Source of the DNA: Rhodovulum bhavnagarense
Lineage (GTDB): Bacteria > Pseudomonadota > Alphaproteobacteria > Rhodobacterales > Rhodobacteraceae
Assembly (NCBI RefSeq): GCF_004343505.1
Contig: NZ_SLXU01000010.1
Span: forward strand, 1 to 64,000
Length of the DNA stretch: 64,000 nt
Reading direction: 5' to 3'
Below, one piece after another: positions 40,107-48,956 of this stretch (within the stretch, counting starts at the first letter, position 1; each line of letters starts with the position of its first letter). Both the position numbers and the translations under genes were made by a program. The notes under the pieces are model-generated. The model was not told the DNA's origin. It saw only the letters and a list, made by a program, of their open reading frames with translations, and did no database searches.

Positions 40107-41444
40107 TCACTCGGCCGGGGTAGCGGTGCCGGAGGCAGCGCCGTCGCCGTAGTGCGCGTTGTAGTCTTCTTCGATGGTTTCAGGCTGCGGTAGCGGCTTC
40201 TCGATCACACCGAGAACCGGCAGGACCACCAGGAAGTAGGCAAACCACACCGCCGAACCGATCAGCGCGATGGTCGGGTAGATACCCTCGGCCGGCATCG
40301 CCCCCGCCCACATCAGGACGAAGAAGTCGATGAAGAAGATCCAGAAAGCGACCTTGAACATCGGACGATAGCGGCCCGAACGCACATTCGAGGTGTCCAG
40401 CCAGGGCAGCAGGGCCATCACGATGATCGAGCCGAACATCGCGATCACGCCGAAGAACTTGGCGTCGATCACGCCGAAGGATACCCATTCGAGGATCTGC
40501 ACCAGCCACACGTCGCCGTCAAAGGCACGCAGGATGGCATAGAACGGCAGGAAGTACCATTCGGGCACGATGTGGGTCGGCGTCACCATCGGGTCGGCCG
40601 GGATGTAGTTGTCCGGGTGGCCCAGATAGTTCGGCATGAAGCCCACGATCGCGAAGAACACGATCATAACGATCCCCAGCGCGAACAGGTCCTTGATCAC
40701 GAAATAGGGCCAGAACGGCAGGGTGTCGCGGTCGGCCTCTTCCCTGGAAGTGCGGCGCACCTCGACCCCGGTGGGGTTGTTGTTGCCGGTCGTGTGGAAG
40801 GCCCACACATGCACGATCGACAGGCCCAGGATCACGAAGGGCAGCAGGTAGTGCAGCGAGAAGAACCGGTTGAGCGTTGCGTTGCCCACGGCGGGCCCGC
40901 CCTGCAACCAGATCAGGATCGGTTCGCCAACCCACGGGATCGCGCCGAACAGGCCGGTGATCACGGTGGCCCCCCAGAAGGACATCTGGCCCCAAGGCAG
41001 CACGTAGCCCATGAACGCGGTCGCCATCATCGCCAGGTAGATCAGGATGCCGATGATCCAGGTCACCTCGCGCGGGGATTTGTACGAGCCGTAATAGATG
41101 CCGCGGAAGATGTGCAGGTAAACGGCAACGAAGAACAGCGAGGCGCCGTTCATGTGCAGATAGCGCAGGAAATGGCCGCCGTTGACGTTGCGCATGATGT
41201 GTTCGACCGAGGTAAAGGCCATGTCGACATGCGGCACGTAATGCATTGCCAGAACGATGCCGGTGATGATTTGCAGCACCAGCGCAAAGAACAGAACGAC
41301 GCCCCAGATCCACATCCAGTTCAGGTTCTTGGGGGTGGGGATCATCAGGGTGTCGTAAAGCAGTCCGACAATCGGCAAGCGCCGATGCAGCCACTTTTCA
41401 GAGCCGCTTTTCGGCTCGTAGTGATCGTGAGGAATACCGGACAT
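40107..41444 (-). CDS. petB: cytochrome b of the bc1 complex
   Basis: This 445-residue membrane protein has eight main helices carrying both b hemes. Signatures are [20 protein letters not shown], the quinol-oxidising site segment [40 protein letters not shown] and the [14 protein letters not shown] motif. It oxidises and reduces quinol at two sites. The start is ATG 41444 and the gene lies 11 bases downstream of petA. The length matches alphaproteobacterial single-chain cytochrome b. Confidence 0.98.
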   Translation of the reverse strand: MSGIPHDHYEPKSGSEKWLHRRLPIVGLLYDTLMIPTPKNLNWMWIWGVVLFFALVLQIITGIVLAMHYVPHVDMAFTSVEHIMRNVNGGHFLRYLHMNGASLFFVAVYLHIFRGIYYGSYKSPREVTWIIGILIYLAMMATAFMGYVLPWGQMSFWGATVITGLFGAIPWVGEPILIWLQGGPAVGNATLNRFFSLHYLLPFVILGLSIVHVWAFHTTGNNNPTGVEVRRTSREEADRDTLPFWPYFVIKDLFALGIVMIVFFAIVGFMPNYLGHPDNYIPADPMVTPTHIVPEWYFLPFYAILRAFDGDVWLVQILEWVSFGVIDAKFFGVIAMFGSIIVMALLPWLDTSNVRSGRYRPMFKVAFWIFFIDFFVLMWAGAMPAEGIYPTIALIGSAVWFAYFLVVLPVLGVIEKPLPQPETIEEDYNAHYGDGAASGTATPAE

Positions 41445-41455
41445 CGGGCTCTCCC

Positions 41456-42013
41456 TTAACCGAGTTTGATCGTCGTCTCGTCAACGAAAGACGCGACCGG
41501 GATGTACATGTTCTCGGGCGCGGGGCCCTTGTGGATGCGACCCGCGGAGTCATAGTGCGAGCCGTGGCAGGGGCAGAACCAGCCGCCGAAATCCCCCGAC
41601 TGGTTGCCGATCGGCACACAGCCCAGATGCGTGCAGACCCCGATCATCACCAGCCAGCGACCTTCTTCGTCCATGGTGCGGTTCTGATCGGTCGCAGGGC
41701 CGGGCTTGTTGGGGTTGCGCGAGTCGGTGTCGCGCAGGCTGTTGACGTCAAAGCTGCGGGCCAGCTCGATGTCTTCTTGTGTGCGCAGGCGGATAAAGAC
41801 GGGCTTGCCCAGGTACTTGACCGTAATCTGCTGGCCCTCGACCACCTGGCTGACATCGACCTGGATCGAGCTGAGCGCGCGAACATCGGCAGAGGGGTTC
41901 ATCTGGTCCACCAGGGGCCAGACTGCCGCCCCGGTGGCGACAACACCGGCGCCCGCCGTGGCGTAATAAAGGAAATCGCGGCGGGAGCCGTCGGTATCTT
42001 CTGCGTGCGACAC
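41456..42013 (-). CDS. petA: Rieske iron-sulfur protein of the bc1 complex
   Basis: The product is 185 residues from GTG 42013, which is preceded by AAAGGAGAATT; the further upstream open frame is not needed. The N-terminus [22 protein letters not shown] is a Tat-type anchor like that of Rhodobacter, followed by the flexible hinge. The cluster ligands are CTHLGCVP and CPCHGSHYD. It moves electrons from quinol at cytochrome b to cytochrome c1. It is the first gene of petABC; the promoter must lie in the 343 bases upstream. Confidence 0.97.
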   Translation of the reverse strand: MSHAEDTDGSRRDFLYYATAGAGVVATGAAVWPLVDQMNPSADVRALSSIQVDVSQVVEGQQITVKYLGKPVFIRLRTQEDIELARSFDVNSLRDTDSRNPNKPGPATDQNRTMDEEGRWLVMIGVCTHLGCVPIGNQSGDFGGWFCPCHGSHYDSAGRIHKGPAPENMYIPVASFVDETTIKLG

Positions 42014-42356
42014 GAGAATTCTCCTTTCCGTGGCCGGTGTGCCGGCCGATTCCATGACAACGGAACCGGGGCATGGCCCGGCCGTTTGCTTGACTTACCT
42101 ATCCCCCGTAATCACTTGCGTCCAGCGGACATAGTCGCGCAGCGCAGTGTCAAGGGGGCGAATGGCATATCGTCGACATTGGTATACCCCCGGGCCTGAC
42201 GGGCAGCTACCTTAAATTCGTTTTAAGTGGTCGTTCTGGGACGTTCTGGCGCAGCGGCGGGGCCGCATGGCGGTGCGGGTGCCGCTTGACGTTCACGCCG
42301 TGTTGACCGCAAGGGTGGTTGTGGGCGCCCGCTTGGCGCACCGGGGCGCGAAAGGC
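42014..42356. other. non-coding region: petABC leader and end of the 96-residue gene
   Basis: I see no convincing gene in these 343 bases. On the minus strand an exact TTGACA at 42153-42148 could be a -35 box for petABC, but no good -10 follows at normal distance (TATGTC is 14 bases on). The part from 42190 to 42356 is GC-rich with several short hairpins and could hold the terminator of the minus-strand 96-residue gene. Confidence 0.5.
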
Positions 42357-42647
42357 TCAGACGCGGCGCAGGCGCAGCCGTCCCAACGCCGTGGCGTCGA
42401 CCTCGACCCCCGGACCGTTACTGCCGACGCGAATCGTGCGGCGCCAACGGGCGGTGCCATTGGTCTGTCCGGGCTCATGGCGCAGGCGCAGCCCCTCGTC
42501 TATATCGTCCATCGCATCCTCTGCCCGCTGGTCGCGGCGGGCGGGCTCGCGCAGGCTGGTGAGTGCATAAACCGCGAGTGCGACCGTGCCGTAACGCAGC
42601 GCTGTTCGCGCGAGGACTGGCGCAAGCGTCGCAAGGGGCAGGGGCAT
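42357..42647 (-). CDS. hypothetical 96-residue protein, probably lineage-conserved
   Basis: It starts at ATG 42647 with GGAGAT upstream. The protein has a hydrophobic N-terminal third (LARTALRYGTVALAVYAL) that could be one membrane helix, then a basic/acidic middle REPARRDQRAEDAMDDIDEG and a C-terminal part GTARWRRTIRVGSNGPGVEVDATALGRLRLRRV. The last part looks like a small beta domain. I believe similar proteins occur in Rhodobacterales, but no function is known to me. It lies between mtaB and petA on the same strand. The reverse-strand open frames here are shadows. Confidence 0.65.
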   Translation of the reverse strand: MPLPLATLAPVLARTALRYGTVALAVYALTSLREPARRDQRAEDAMDDIDEGLRLRHEPGQTNGTARWRRTIRVGSNGPGVEVDATALGRLRLRRV

Positions 42648-42726
42648 CGCGGCATCTCCGAATGGAACGGGTAAGAGTTTAGGCCAGCCATGCGGCGACT
42701 GTCCATTCACGTGTATGCAAGCCCAT

Positions 42727-43995
42727 TCAGGTGGCGCAAAGCCGCCCGTCGGCCTGGCCGGTGATGGTGGCGGTGACGATCCGGCCCTCGGGCCTGTCGA
42801 CGGCAAAGGCAACCTCTGTGAACTGCTCGGTCCGGCCCATGCGGGGGTGTTCCATCAGGATCTTGTGGGTCTTGCCCAGTTGGCCGTCCAGATGCTGTTC
42901 GACCCGAGCCGTTCCGGCCGCGCGCAGCCGGGCTGCGCGGTCGCGGATCGCGGCGCCGTCCACCTGGGGCATCCGGGCGGCGGGTGTGCCCGGCCGGGGC
43001 GAATAGGGAAAGACATGCAGCCAGGTCAGCGCGCAGTCCTCGACCAGACGCAGCGAATTTTCGAACATCGCCTCGGTCTCTGTGGGAAAGCCCGCAATGA
43101 TGTCGGCGCCAAAGGTCATGTCCGGGCGCAGCCGCCTCGCCTCGGCGCAGAACCCGATCGCATCGGCGCGGGAATGGCGCCGCTTCATCCGTTTCAGGAT
43201 CAGGTCGTCACCCGATTGCAGCGATAGGTGTAGATGCGGCATCAGCCGCTCTTCATCGGCGATGGCGGCCATAAGCGCCGGGTCGGCCTCGATGGAATCG
43301 ATCGATGAAATCCGCAGCCGCGGAAGCTCGGGCACCAGTTTCAGGATGCGCCGCACCAGATCGCCCAACCGCGGTGTGCCGGGCAGATCGGCACCCCAGC
43401 TTGTCAGGTCGACCCCGGTCAGGACCACCTCGTTATAGCCGCCGGCCACAAGGCGCGCGATCTGGTCCACCACCACGCCGGCGGGCACGGACCGGGAATT
43501 TCCGCGGCCATAAGGAATGATGCAAAAGGTACAGCGGTGATCGCAGCCGTTCTGAACCTGCACATAGGCGCGCGAGCGCGTGCCGAACCCATCGATCAGG
43601 TGGCCGGCGGTTTCGCGCACCGACAGGATGTCATCGACCCGAATCTTTTCGCCCTGACCAATGAAGTCAGGGCCATGGGCGATATCGGCCCATGTATCGG
43701 CGTGCATTTTCGCGGCATTGCCGAGGACGAGATCGACCTCGTCCATCTCGGCAAAACGGTGAGGCTCCGTCTGTGCCGCGCAGCCGGTCACCACGATCCG
43801 AGCCCCGGGATTCTCGCGTTTCAGGCGCCGGATTTCCTGCCGTGCCTTGCGCACGGCCTCTGCGGTCACGGCGCAGGTGTTCACGATCACCGCGTTGTCC
43901 AGCCCGGCCTGCGCGACAAGCTCTTTCATCGCCTCGGTTTCATAGGCGTTCAACCGGCAGCCAAAGGTGGCAAAGAGGGGGGCGGGGCGGTCCAT
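42727..43995 (-). CDS. mtaB: tRNA t6A37 methylthiotransferase
   Basis: This 422-residue radical SAM enzyme adds a methylthio group to N6-threonylcarbamoyladenosine 37 of tRNA. The N-terminal cluster domain has FGCRLNAYE, VNTCAVTAEA and VTGCAAQ; the radical SAM cluster is CDHRCTFCIIP; a TRAM-like C-terminal segment follows. The length and NxYE variant fit MtaB rather than MiaB. ATG 43995 overlaps the dapF stop by one base; GTG 43998 is an alternative. It is downstream of dapF in the same operon. Confidence 0.93.
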   Translation of the reverse strand: MDRPAPLFATFGCRLNAYETEAMKELVAQAGLDNAVIVNTCAVTAEAVRKARQEIRRLKRENPGARIVVTGCAAQTEPHRFAEMDEVDLVLGNAAKMHADTWADIAHGPDFIGQGEKIRVDDILSVRETAGHLIDGFGTRSRAYVQVQNGCDHRCTFCIIPYGRGNSRSVPAGVVVDQIARLVAGGYNEVVLTGVDLTSWGADLPGTPRLGDLVRRILKLVPELPRLRISSIDSIEADPALMAAIADEERLMPHLHLSLQSGDDLILKRMKRRHSRADAIGFCAEARRLRPDMTFGADIIAGFPTETEAMFENSLRLVEDCALTWLHVFPYSPRPGTPAARMPQVDGAAIRDRAARLRAAGTARVEQHLDGQLGKTHKILMEHPRMGRTEQFTEVAFAVDRPEGRIVTATITGQADGRLCAT

Positions 43996-44813
43996 CACGC
44001 GCTCCCGACGAATGCGGCGGTGAAAACCCCGTCAAAGACATGCGCTGTCGGCCCGGTCATCCAGACGCCATCCTCGCGCCAGTCGATCAGGATCGTGCCG
44101 CCGTCCAGGTCGATCCGTACCCGCCGCCCGGTCAGCCCCCGCCGGGCCGCGGCCACCGCCGTTGCGCATGACGACGACCCCGAGGCCAGCGTGATGCCGG
44201 TGCCCCGTTCCCAGACCCGCATGCGCAGGTGATCCGGGCCGACCAGGTGGGCGACCTGCACGTTGGTGCGTTCGGGGAAGAGCGGATGGTATTCGTGTTC
44301 TGGACCAAAGGAGGCGAGGTCGACCGCCTCGGCATCCGTGACGAAAAAGGTGCAATGCGGATTACCCATGCCGGTGGCCACCGGGTCGCCCTCGATCGGC
44401 AGGTGAAGCGTATCCGTATCCCCTGCCAGCGGCACCGAGGCCCAATCCAGCAGTGGCAACCCCATGTTGACCGAGGTCAGCCCGTCCCCCGCATCGACCG
44501 CGGCCAGCCGCCCGCGTTCCGTGACGAGCGCCAGTTCCCTTGCGCCGCTTTCTGTCATCAGGTGGCGCGCGATGCAGCGCGTGGCATTCCCGCAGGTCGC
44601 CGAAACAGAGCCGTCGGCATTGTAAAACACCAGCCGTGCGTCGGCGTCGGGATGGGCCTCGATCACTGCAAGCTGGTCGAACCCCACACCGCGATGGCGG
44701 TCGGCGATTGCCGTGACCAGCCCGGCGGGCAGGGCCACCTTGCCCCGCCGATTGTCGATCACGACGAAATCGTTGCCAAGCCCATGCATCTTGAGGAAGG
44801 GCAGGCCGTTCAT
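43995..44813 (-). CDS. dapF: diaminopimelate epimerase
   Basis: The product is 272 residues. It turns LL- into meso-diaminopimelate for lysine and peptidoglycan. The two catalytic cysteines lie in [10 protein letters not shown] and in [13 protein letters not shown], and the start [14 protein letters not shown] is typical. ATG 44813 is used because CAAGAGGC is 5 bases upstream; ATG 44831 (MTQEAH) has no ribosome site. It forms an operon with mtaB, a frequent pairing in alphaproteobacteria. Confidence 0.96.
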   Translation of the reverse strand: MNGLPFLKMHGLGNDFVVIDNRRGKVALPAGLVTAIADRHRGVGFDQLAVIEAHPDADARLVFYNADGSVSATCGNATRCIARHLMTESGARELALVTERGRLAAVDAGDGLTSVNMGLPLLDWASVPLAGDTDTLHLPIEGDPVATGMGNPHCTFFVTDAEAVDLASFGPEHEYHPLFPERTNVQVAHLVGPDHLRMRVWERGTGITLASGSSSCATAVAAARRGLTGRRVRIDLDGGTILIDWREDGVWMTGPTAHVFDGVFTAAFVGSA

Positions 44814-44941
44814 ATGTGCCTCTTGCGTCATGGACAGCGCATATAGCGGGGCGCCCGCGACGAATCCAGCGATGGCATGAAAAAACGCCGATTTTGCCCT
44901 TGACCGCCCTCGCGCGTTTTTCTAGGTAGCAGGCCTCACGT

Positions 44942-45017
44942 GGGCCGTTAGCTCAGTTGGTAGAGCAACTGACTTTTAATCAGTGGGTCGCAGGTTCGAA
45001 TCCTGCACGGCTCACCA
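44942..45017 (+). tRNA. tRNA-Lys(TTT)
   Basis: This is a 76-base tRNA. The acceptor stem GGGCCGT pairs with ACGGCTC (one G-T pair), then A and an encoded CCA. The D arm is GCTCAGTTGGTAGAGC, the anticodon arm is CTGACTTTTAATCAG with anticodon TTT, and the T arm is CAGGTTCGAATCCTG. There is no T-rich hairpin directly after it. Confidence 0.98.
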
Positions 45018-45201
45018 CTGAAATCAAAGGTTTCTTGGTAATACGGCTGATTGCGGTCTTGCGGTTCTTTACTTGGGCCGCATTCGGGGCGCGCAAATCA
45101 CCTGGATCGAGGCGGTCTCGTGTGGGCTGTTGCGGACGGCTCGGAGGCATTGAATCCGATCCAGCCCCAGCCACACCCGCGGGCGAGCGTTGGCGTGGGC
45201 C

Positions 45202-45858
45202 TTATTCCGCAGCCGAGCGAAGGCTGGCCATCAGGTTATGAAACTTCTCGCCCTGTACGGCGACATGGGACCGGATTGCGTCTGACGCGGCTTGGGCATC
45301 GCCCTTTTCCAATGCGGCAACCACGGCCTCGTGTTCGGCCATGGACTGGGCAAGCCGGCCACGCAGGCGCAATTGCAGGCGGCGGAAGGGGGTCAGCCGG
45401 CGATGTAACCGGCGGCATTCCTGTTCGAGATAGGCGTTGCCCGACTGTCGATAGAGGATCGCGTGAAAATGTTCGTTCTCGCGATAGTAGCCGTCGGCGT
45501 CGCGGGCCTCCACCGCGGCCTGGCAGCGGGCATTCGCCGCGCGCATCGCGGCCAGGGCGTCGTCGCTTATGCGAACGGCCGCGAACCGCGCGCAGGCGGC
45601 CTCCAGTTCGGCCATGACCTCGAACATCTCCAGCAGTTCCACCGGGCCGGGCTGGCGCACGAAAACACCGCGGCGCGGCTGCTGTTCGACGAGACCCGAC
45701 ACGGCAAGACGCTGCAGCGCCTCGCGCAGCGGTGTGCGCGAGACCGAAAAGCGCTGCGCGAGCTGCGTTTCGTCCAGGCGCTCCCCGTCGGCGAAGGTGC
45801 CGTCGAGGATCATGCCCTCCAGCGTTTCGGCAATGGTATCGGATCGCTTCTGCGTCAT
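45202..45858 (-). CDS. GntR-family (FCD) regulator of the malonate operon
   Basis: The product is 218 residues. The N-terminal winged helix has ILDGTFADGERLDETQLAQRFSVSRTPLREALQRLAVSGLV. A C-terminal FCD ligand domain has a metal-binding His/Asp pattern (ENEHFHAILY, AEHEAVVAALEKGD). ATG 45858 is chosen; the open frame to 45978 crosses its own promoter. It is divergent from the TRAP/malonate operon, in the position of the rhizobial malonate regulator MatR. Its operators are probably the GTATAC-centred sites between the genes. The effector is inferred to be malonate or malonyl-CoA. Confidence 0.88.
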   Translation of the reverse strand: MTQKRSDTIAETLEGMILDGTFADGERLDETQLAQRFSVSRTPLREALQRLAVSGLVEQQPRRGVFVRQPGPVELLEMFEVMAELEAACARFAAVRISDDALAAMRAANARCQAAVEARDADGYYRENEHFHAILYRQSGNAYLEQECRRLHRRLTPFRRLQLRLRGRLAQSMAEHEAVVAALEKGDAQAASDAIRSHVAVQGEKFHNLMASLRSAAE

Positions 45859-45862
45859 GGCG

Positions 45863-45914
45863 CAAGTATACGACCACCCCATCTGTGCGACAAGCTTGGC
45901 ATTCTTGTATACAA
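45863..45914. promoter_or_regulatory. candidate GntR operators
   Basis: The perfect palindrome TTGTATACAA (45905-45914) has a second GTATAC core at 45866-45871 (GCAAGTATACGACC), with centres 41 bases apart, about four helical turns. This fits a dimeric FCD-type GntR protein binding both sites. The region lies between the divergent gntR and dctP starts. Confidence 0.5.
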
Positions 45915-45992
45915 AAATCTTGACGACGCGCGATTCGGCTGCAACTCTTCCCCGGGATGGCCCGAAACAGGGCCACACCTAGGGAGGAAAAT

Positions 45993-46976
45993 ATGAACCG
46001 TTTCACGACTGCCGCCATCGCGGCGGCCTTTGCTGCCGTGGCCGGCGCTGCCGGGGCCGAGACCCTGCGCGTTTCGCATCAATGGTCCGAGAGCGACGTG
46101 CGCCACAAGGTCGCCCAGATCGTCGCCGACGAGGTCGCCGCGGCCGATGTCGACCTCGAATTGCAGATCTTCCCCAGCCAGTCGCTGTTCAAGGCGCGCG
46201 AGCAATACAAGCCGTTGGCGCGTGGTCAGGTCGACATGATCGTGCTGCCGCTGTCCTACGCCGGCGGGCTGCGCAACGCCTACAATCTGACCCTGATGCC
46301 CGGTCTGGTGAAGAACCATGACCACGCCGCGCGCCTGAACGAGTCCGAGTTCATGGACGAGATCGAGGCGATCATGGCCGAGGACGACATCATGGTCCTT
46401 GTCCACGGTTATCTCGCGGGTGGCTTTGCGGGCAAGGACGGGTGCATCACTGCCCCCGAGGATGTCAAAGGCAAGCAGATGCGCGCCGCCGGCAAGGCGT
46501 TCGAGCAGATGCTGGCCGGTGCGGAGGCCTCGATCGCCTCAATGGCCTCGTCCGAGATCTACAACGCGATGCAGACGGGCGTTCTGGATGCGGCGATCAC
46601 CTCGTCCTCGTCCTTCGTATCCTACAGGATCTACGAGCAGGTCGCCTGCTTCACGCCTGCGGGCGACTACGCGCTGTGGTTCATGTACCAGCCGATGCTG
46701 ATGAACAAGTCGGTGTTCGAGGGCCTGACGGAAGAGCAGCAGGCGGCGCTGATGGCCGGCGCCGAGAAAGCACAGGCCTATTACCTGGAAGAGGCCAAGA
46801 AGCAGGACGGCATGGCGCGCGAGGTTTTCGCCGAGAACGGCGTCGAGATCGCCGAGATGACCGAGGAAGAGTTCGACGCCTGGCGCGCGATCGCGCAGGA
46901 AACCGCCTATGCCGCCTTCCTGGAGGGCTCGCCGGACGGGCAGCGCCTGCTGGACCTCGCACTGTCGGTCGAGTGA
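45993..46976 (+). CDS. TRAP transporter substrate-binding protein (DctP-like), probably malonate
   Basis: The product is 327 residues with a signal peptide (FTTAAIAAAFAAVAGAAGAE, cleavage near residue 22). The family sequence ETLRVSHQWSESDVRHKV starts the mature part. Other DctP features are FKAREQYKPLARGQVDMI, LPLSYAGGLRN and MASSEIYNAMQTGVLDAAITS. ATG 45993 has AGGGAGGAAA upstream. It binds a carboxylate in the periplasm; the genes downstream make malonate the most likely ligand. It is divergent from the GntR regulator. Confidence 0.92.
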   Translation: MNRFTTAAIAAAFAAVAGAAGAETLRVSHQWSESDVRHKVAQIVADEVAAADVDLELQIFPSQSLFKAREQYKPLARGQVDMIVLPLSYAGGLRNAYNLTLMPGLVKNHDHAARLNESEFMDEIEAIMAEDDIMVLVHGYLAGGFAGKDGCITAPEDVKGKQMRAAGKAFEQMLAGAEASIASMASSEIYNAMQTGVLDAAITSSSSFVSYRIYEQVACFTPAGDYALWFMYQPMLMNKSVFEGLTEEQQAALMAGAEKAQAYYLEEAKKQDGMAREVFAENGVEIAEMTEEEFDAWRAIAQETAYAAFLEGSPDGQRLLDLALSVE

Positions 46977-47052
46977 TCCGCGACTGACCTCGTCGGCCGG
47001 GGGCGTCACCGCGCGCCCCCGGCAATTCGACCCCGAAAACGGAGACGCCGCA

Positions 47053-47640
47053 ATGTCCGGCTCGCCCCACGCCACCCTGCCCGCGCAGCATGGCGGAAAC
47101 CCCGTCTTGCGCGTCATCGGCTTGCTCAGCCGTCTGTCCGGCATAGCCTCGGCGCTGCTGATCGTCGCCTCCGTCGGCGTGACCTGCCAGATGATCTGGG
47201 TGCGCTTCGTGCTGAACCAGTCCACGATCTGGCAGACCGAGGGTGTCACCTACATGATGATTGGCGCCACGATGCTGGGCCTGCCTTATGTCCAGTACTT
47301 GCGGGGCCATGTGAACGTGGACCTTCTGCCGCTGATGCTGCCGCCGGCGGCGCGCAAGGGGCTGGCGGCCCTCGTGCTGGTGCTGACCCTGGCGGTTGTC
47401 AGCGTGATGCTGTGGCACGGGTATCACTTCTGGTTCGAGGCGTGGGACTGGGGCGAGACATCGAACACGCCCTGGAACCCCAAGCTCTGGGTGCCCTACC
47501 TTGCGCTGCCACTGGGATTTGGCCTGTATGCGCTGCAACTGGCCGCCGACACCTGGGCGATGCTTTCTGAAATCGAGCCGCCCTTCGGACTCGACCCTGG
47601 CGCGGGGCTGGTCGACGATATCGCCGAAAGGGCTGACTGA
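47053..47640 (+). CDS. TRAP transporter small permease (DctQ-like)
   Basis: The product is 195 residues with four membrane helices, typical for DctQ. ASVGVTCQMIWVRFVLNQSTIWQTE matches the family pattern around the second helix, and YVQYLRGHVNVDLL follows. It joins the large permease in the inner membrane. ATG 47053 comes 76 bases after dctP and follows GGAGACGCC. Its stop overlaps the dctM start by one base. A proline/glycine-rich tail ends the protein. Confidence 0.92.
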   Translation: MSGSPHATLPAQHGGNPVLRVIGLLSRLSGIASALLIVASVGVTCQMIWVRFVLNQSTIWQTEGVTYMMIGATMLGLPYVQYLRGHVNVDLLPLMLPPAARKGLAALVLVLTLAVVSVMLWHGYHFWFEAWDWGETSNTPWNPKLWVPYLALPLGFGLYALQLAADTWAMLSEIEPPFGLDPGAGLVDDIAERAD

Positions 47641-48956
47641 TGGATCCGCTTTCCCTTGGCGCCCTGGTCGCGCTTGCCACCATCATCGTGCTGTTTTCCG
47701 GCATCTCCGTGGCCGCGGGCCTGCTGGTGGTTTCGGCCGGTTTCCTGATCCTGTTCGATGGGCTGTCCTCGCTGCAGCTGATGCCCGAGGTCTTTTTCGG
47801 CAAACTGGACAACTTTGCCCTGCTGTCGATTCCGATGTTCATCATCATGGGCGCGGCAATCGCCTCGACCCGCGCGGGCGCGGACCTGTACGAGGCGCTG
47901 GAGCGCTGGCTCACCCGCGTGCCGGGCGGGCTGGTCGTGTCCAATCTGGGGGCCTGCGCGCTGTTCTCGGCGATGTCGGGGTCCAGCCCCGCCACCTGCG
48001 CCGCGATCGGCAAGATGGGCATTCCGGAGATGCGCAAGCGCGGCTACCCGGACTCGGTCGCAGCGGGGTCCATCGCCGCGGGGGGCACGCTGGGCATCCT
48101 GATCCCGCCCTCGGTCACGATGATCGTCTACGGGATCGCGACCGAGACCTCGATCGGCCGGCTGTTCCTGGCCGGCGTGGTGCCGGGGCTGATGCTGGTC
48201 GGGCTGTTCATGGCCTGGTCGCTATATTCAACCTGGTCGTCGGGCGACGCGCGCGTGCTGCGCGCCACCACCTATAGCTGGCGGGAGAAGGTGGAAATCC
48301 TGCCGCGGGTCCTGCCCTTCCTCGCGATCATCCTGGGCGTGCTTTACGCGATGTATGGCGGCATTGCCACGCCGTCGGAAACCGCCGCGGTCGGCGCGCT
48401 GCTGTGCCTGTTGATCGCCATGGTGATCTACCGGCTGTGGAGTCCGGCGAGGATCTGGGACGTGCTGCGCGACAGCACCAGGGAATCGGTGATGATCCTG
48501 TTCATCATCGGGGCTGCGGGGGTGTTCAGCTACATGCTGTCCTCGCTCTACATTACCCAGTCCATCGCCGAATGGATCGGCGGGCTGGATGTGAACCGCT
48601 GGGTGCTGATGGGGATGATCAACCTGTTCCTGCTGGTCGCGGGCTTTTTCCTGCCGCCGGTGGCCGTCATCCTGATGGCCGCGCCGATCCTGCTGCCGAT
48701 CATCACCAGTGCCGGGTTCGACCCGATCTGGTTCGCGGTGGTGCTGACCATCAATATGGAAATCGGGCTGATCTCGCCGCCGGTGGGGTTGAACCTGTAT
48801 GTCATCAACGGCATCGCGCCGGACATCAAGCTGAAGACGATCCTGGTGGGATCGCTGCCCTACGTTGCCTGCATGGTGGTTGCGATCTTATTGCTGTGCC
48901 TGTTCCCTGGCCTTGCGCTGTGGCTGCCGGACCTTGTGATGGGGGCTGAGCTGTGA
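47640..48956 (+). CDS. TRAP transporter large permease (DctM-like)
   Basis: The product is 438 residues with about twelve membrane helices. Family motifs include GSSPATCAAIGKMGIPEM, AAGGTLGILIPPSVTMIVYGI and the late segment IGLISPPVGLNLYVINGIA. It uses the sodium gradient to move the substrate delivered by DctP. It starts at ATG 47640, overlapping dctQ by one base, and its end overlaps the decarboxylase start (GTGA), so the operon is translationally coupled throughout. Confidence 0.95.
   Translation: MDPLSLGALVALATIIVLFSGISVAAGLLVVSAGFLILFDGLSSLQLMPEVFFGKLDNFALLSIPMFIIMGAAIASTRAGADLYEALERWLTRVPGGLVVSNLGACALFSAMSGSSPATCAAIGKMGIPEMRKRGYPDSVAAGSIAAGGTLGILIPPSVTMIVYGIATETSIGRLFLAGVVPGLMLVGLFMAWSLYSTWSSGDARVLRATTYSWREKVEILPRVLPFLAIILGVLYAMYGGIATPSETAAVGALLCLLIAMVIYRLWSPARIWDVLRDSTRESVMILFIIGAAGVFSYMLSSLYITQSIAEWIGGLDVNRWVLMGMINLFLLVAGFFLPPVAVILMAAPILLPIITSAGFDPIWFAVVLTINMEIGLISPPVGLNLYVINGIAPDIKLKTILVGSLPYVACMVVAILLLCLFPGLALWLPDLVMGAEL

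Noticed and set aside
42148-42153. TTGACA on the minus strand as petABC promoter
   Set aside because: No -10 box lies at 16-18 bases, so it is not listed as a promoter feature.
42267-42674. 135-codon plus-strand frame
   Set aside because: It is mostly the complement of the 96-residue minus-strand gene, which has the better start and composition.
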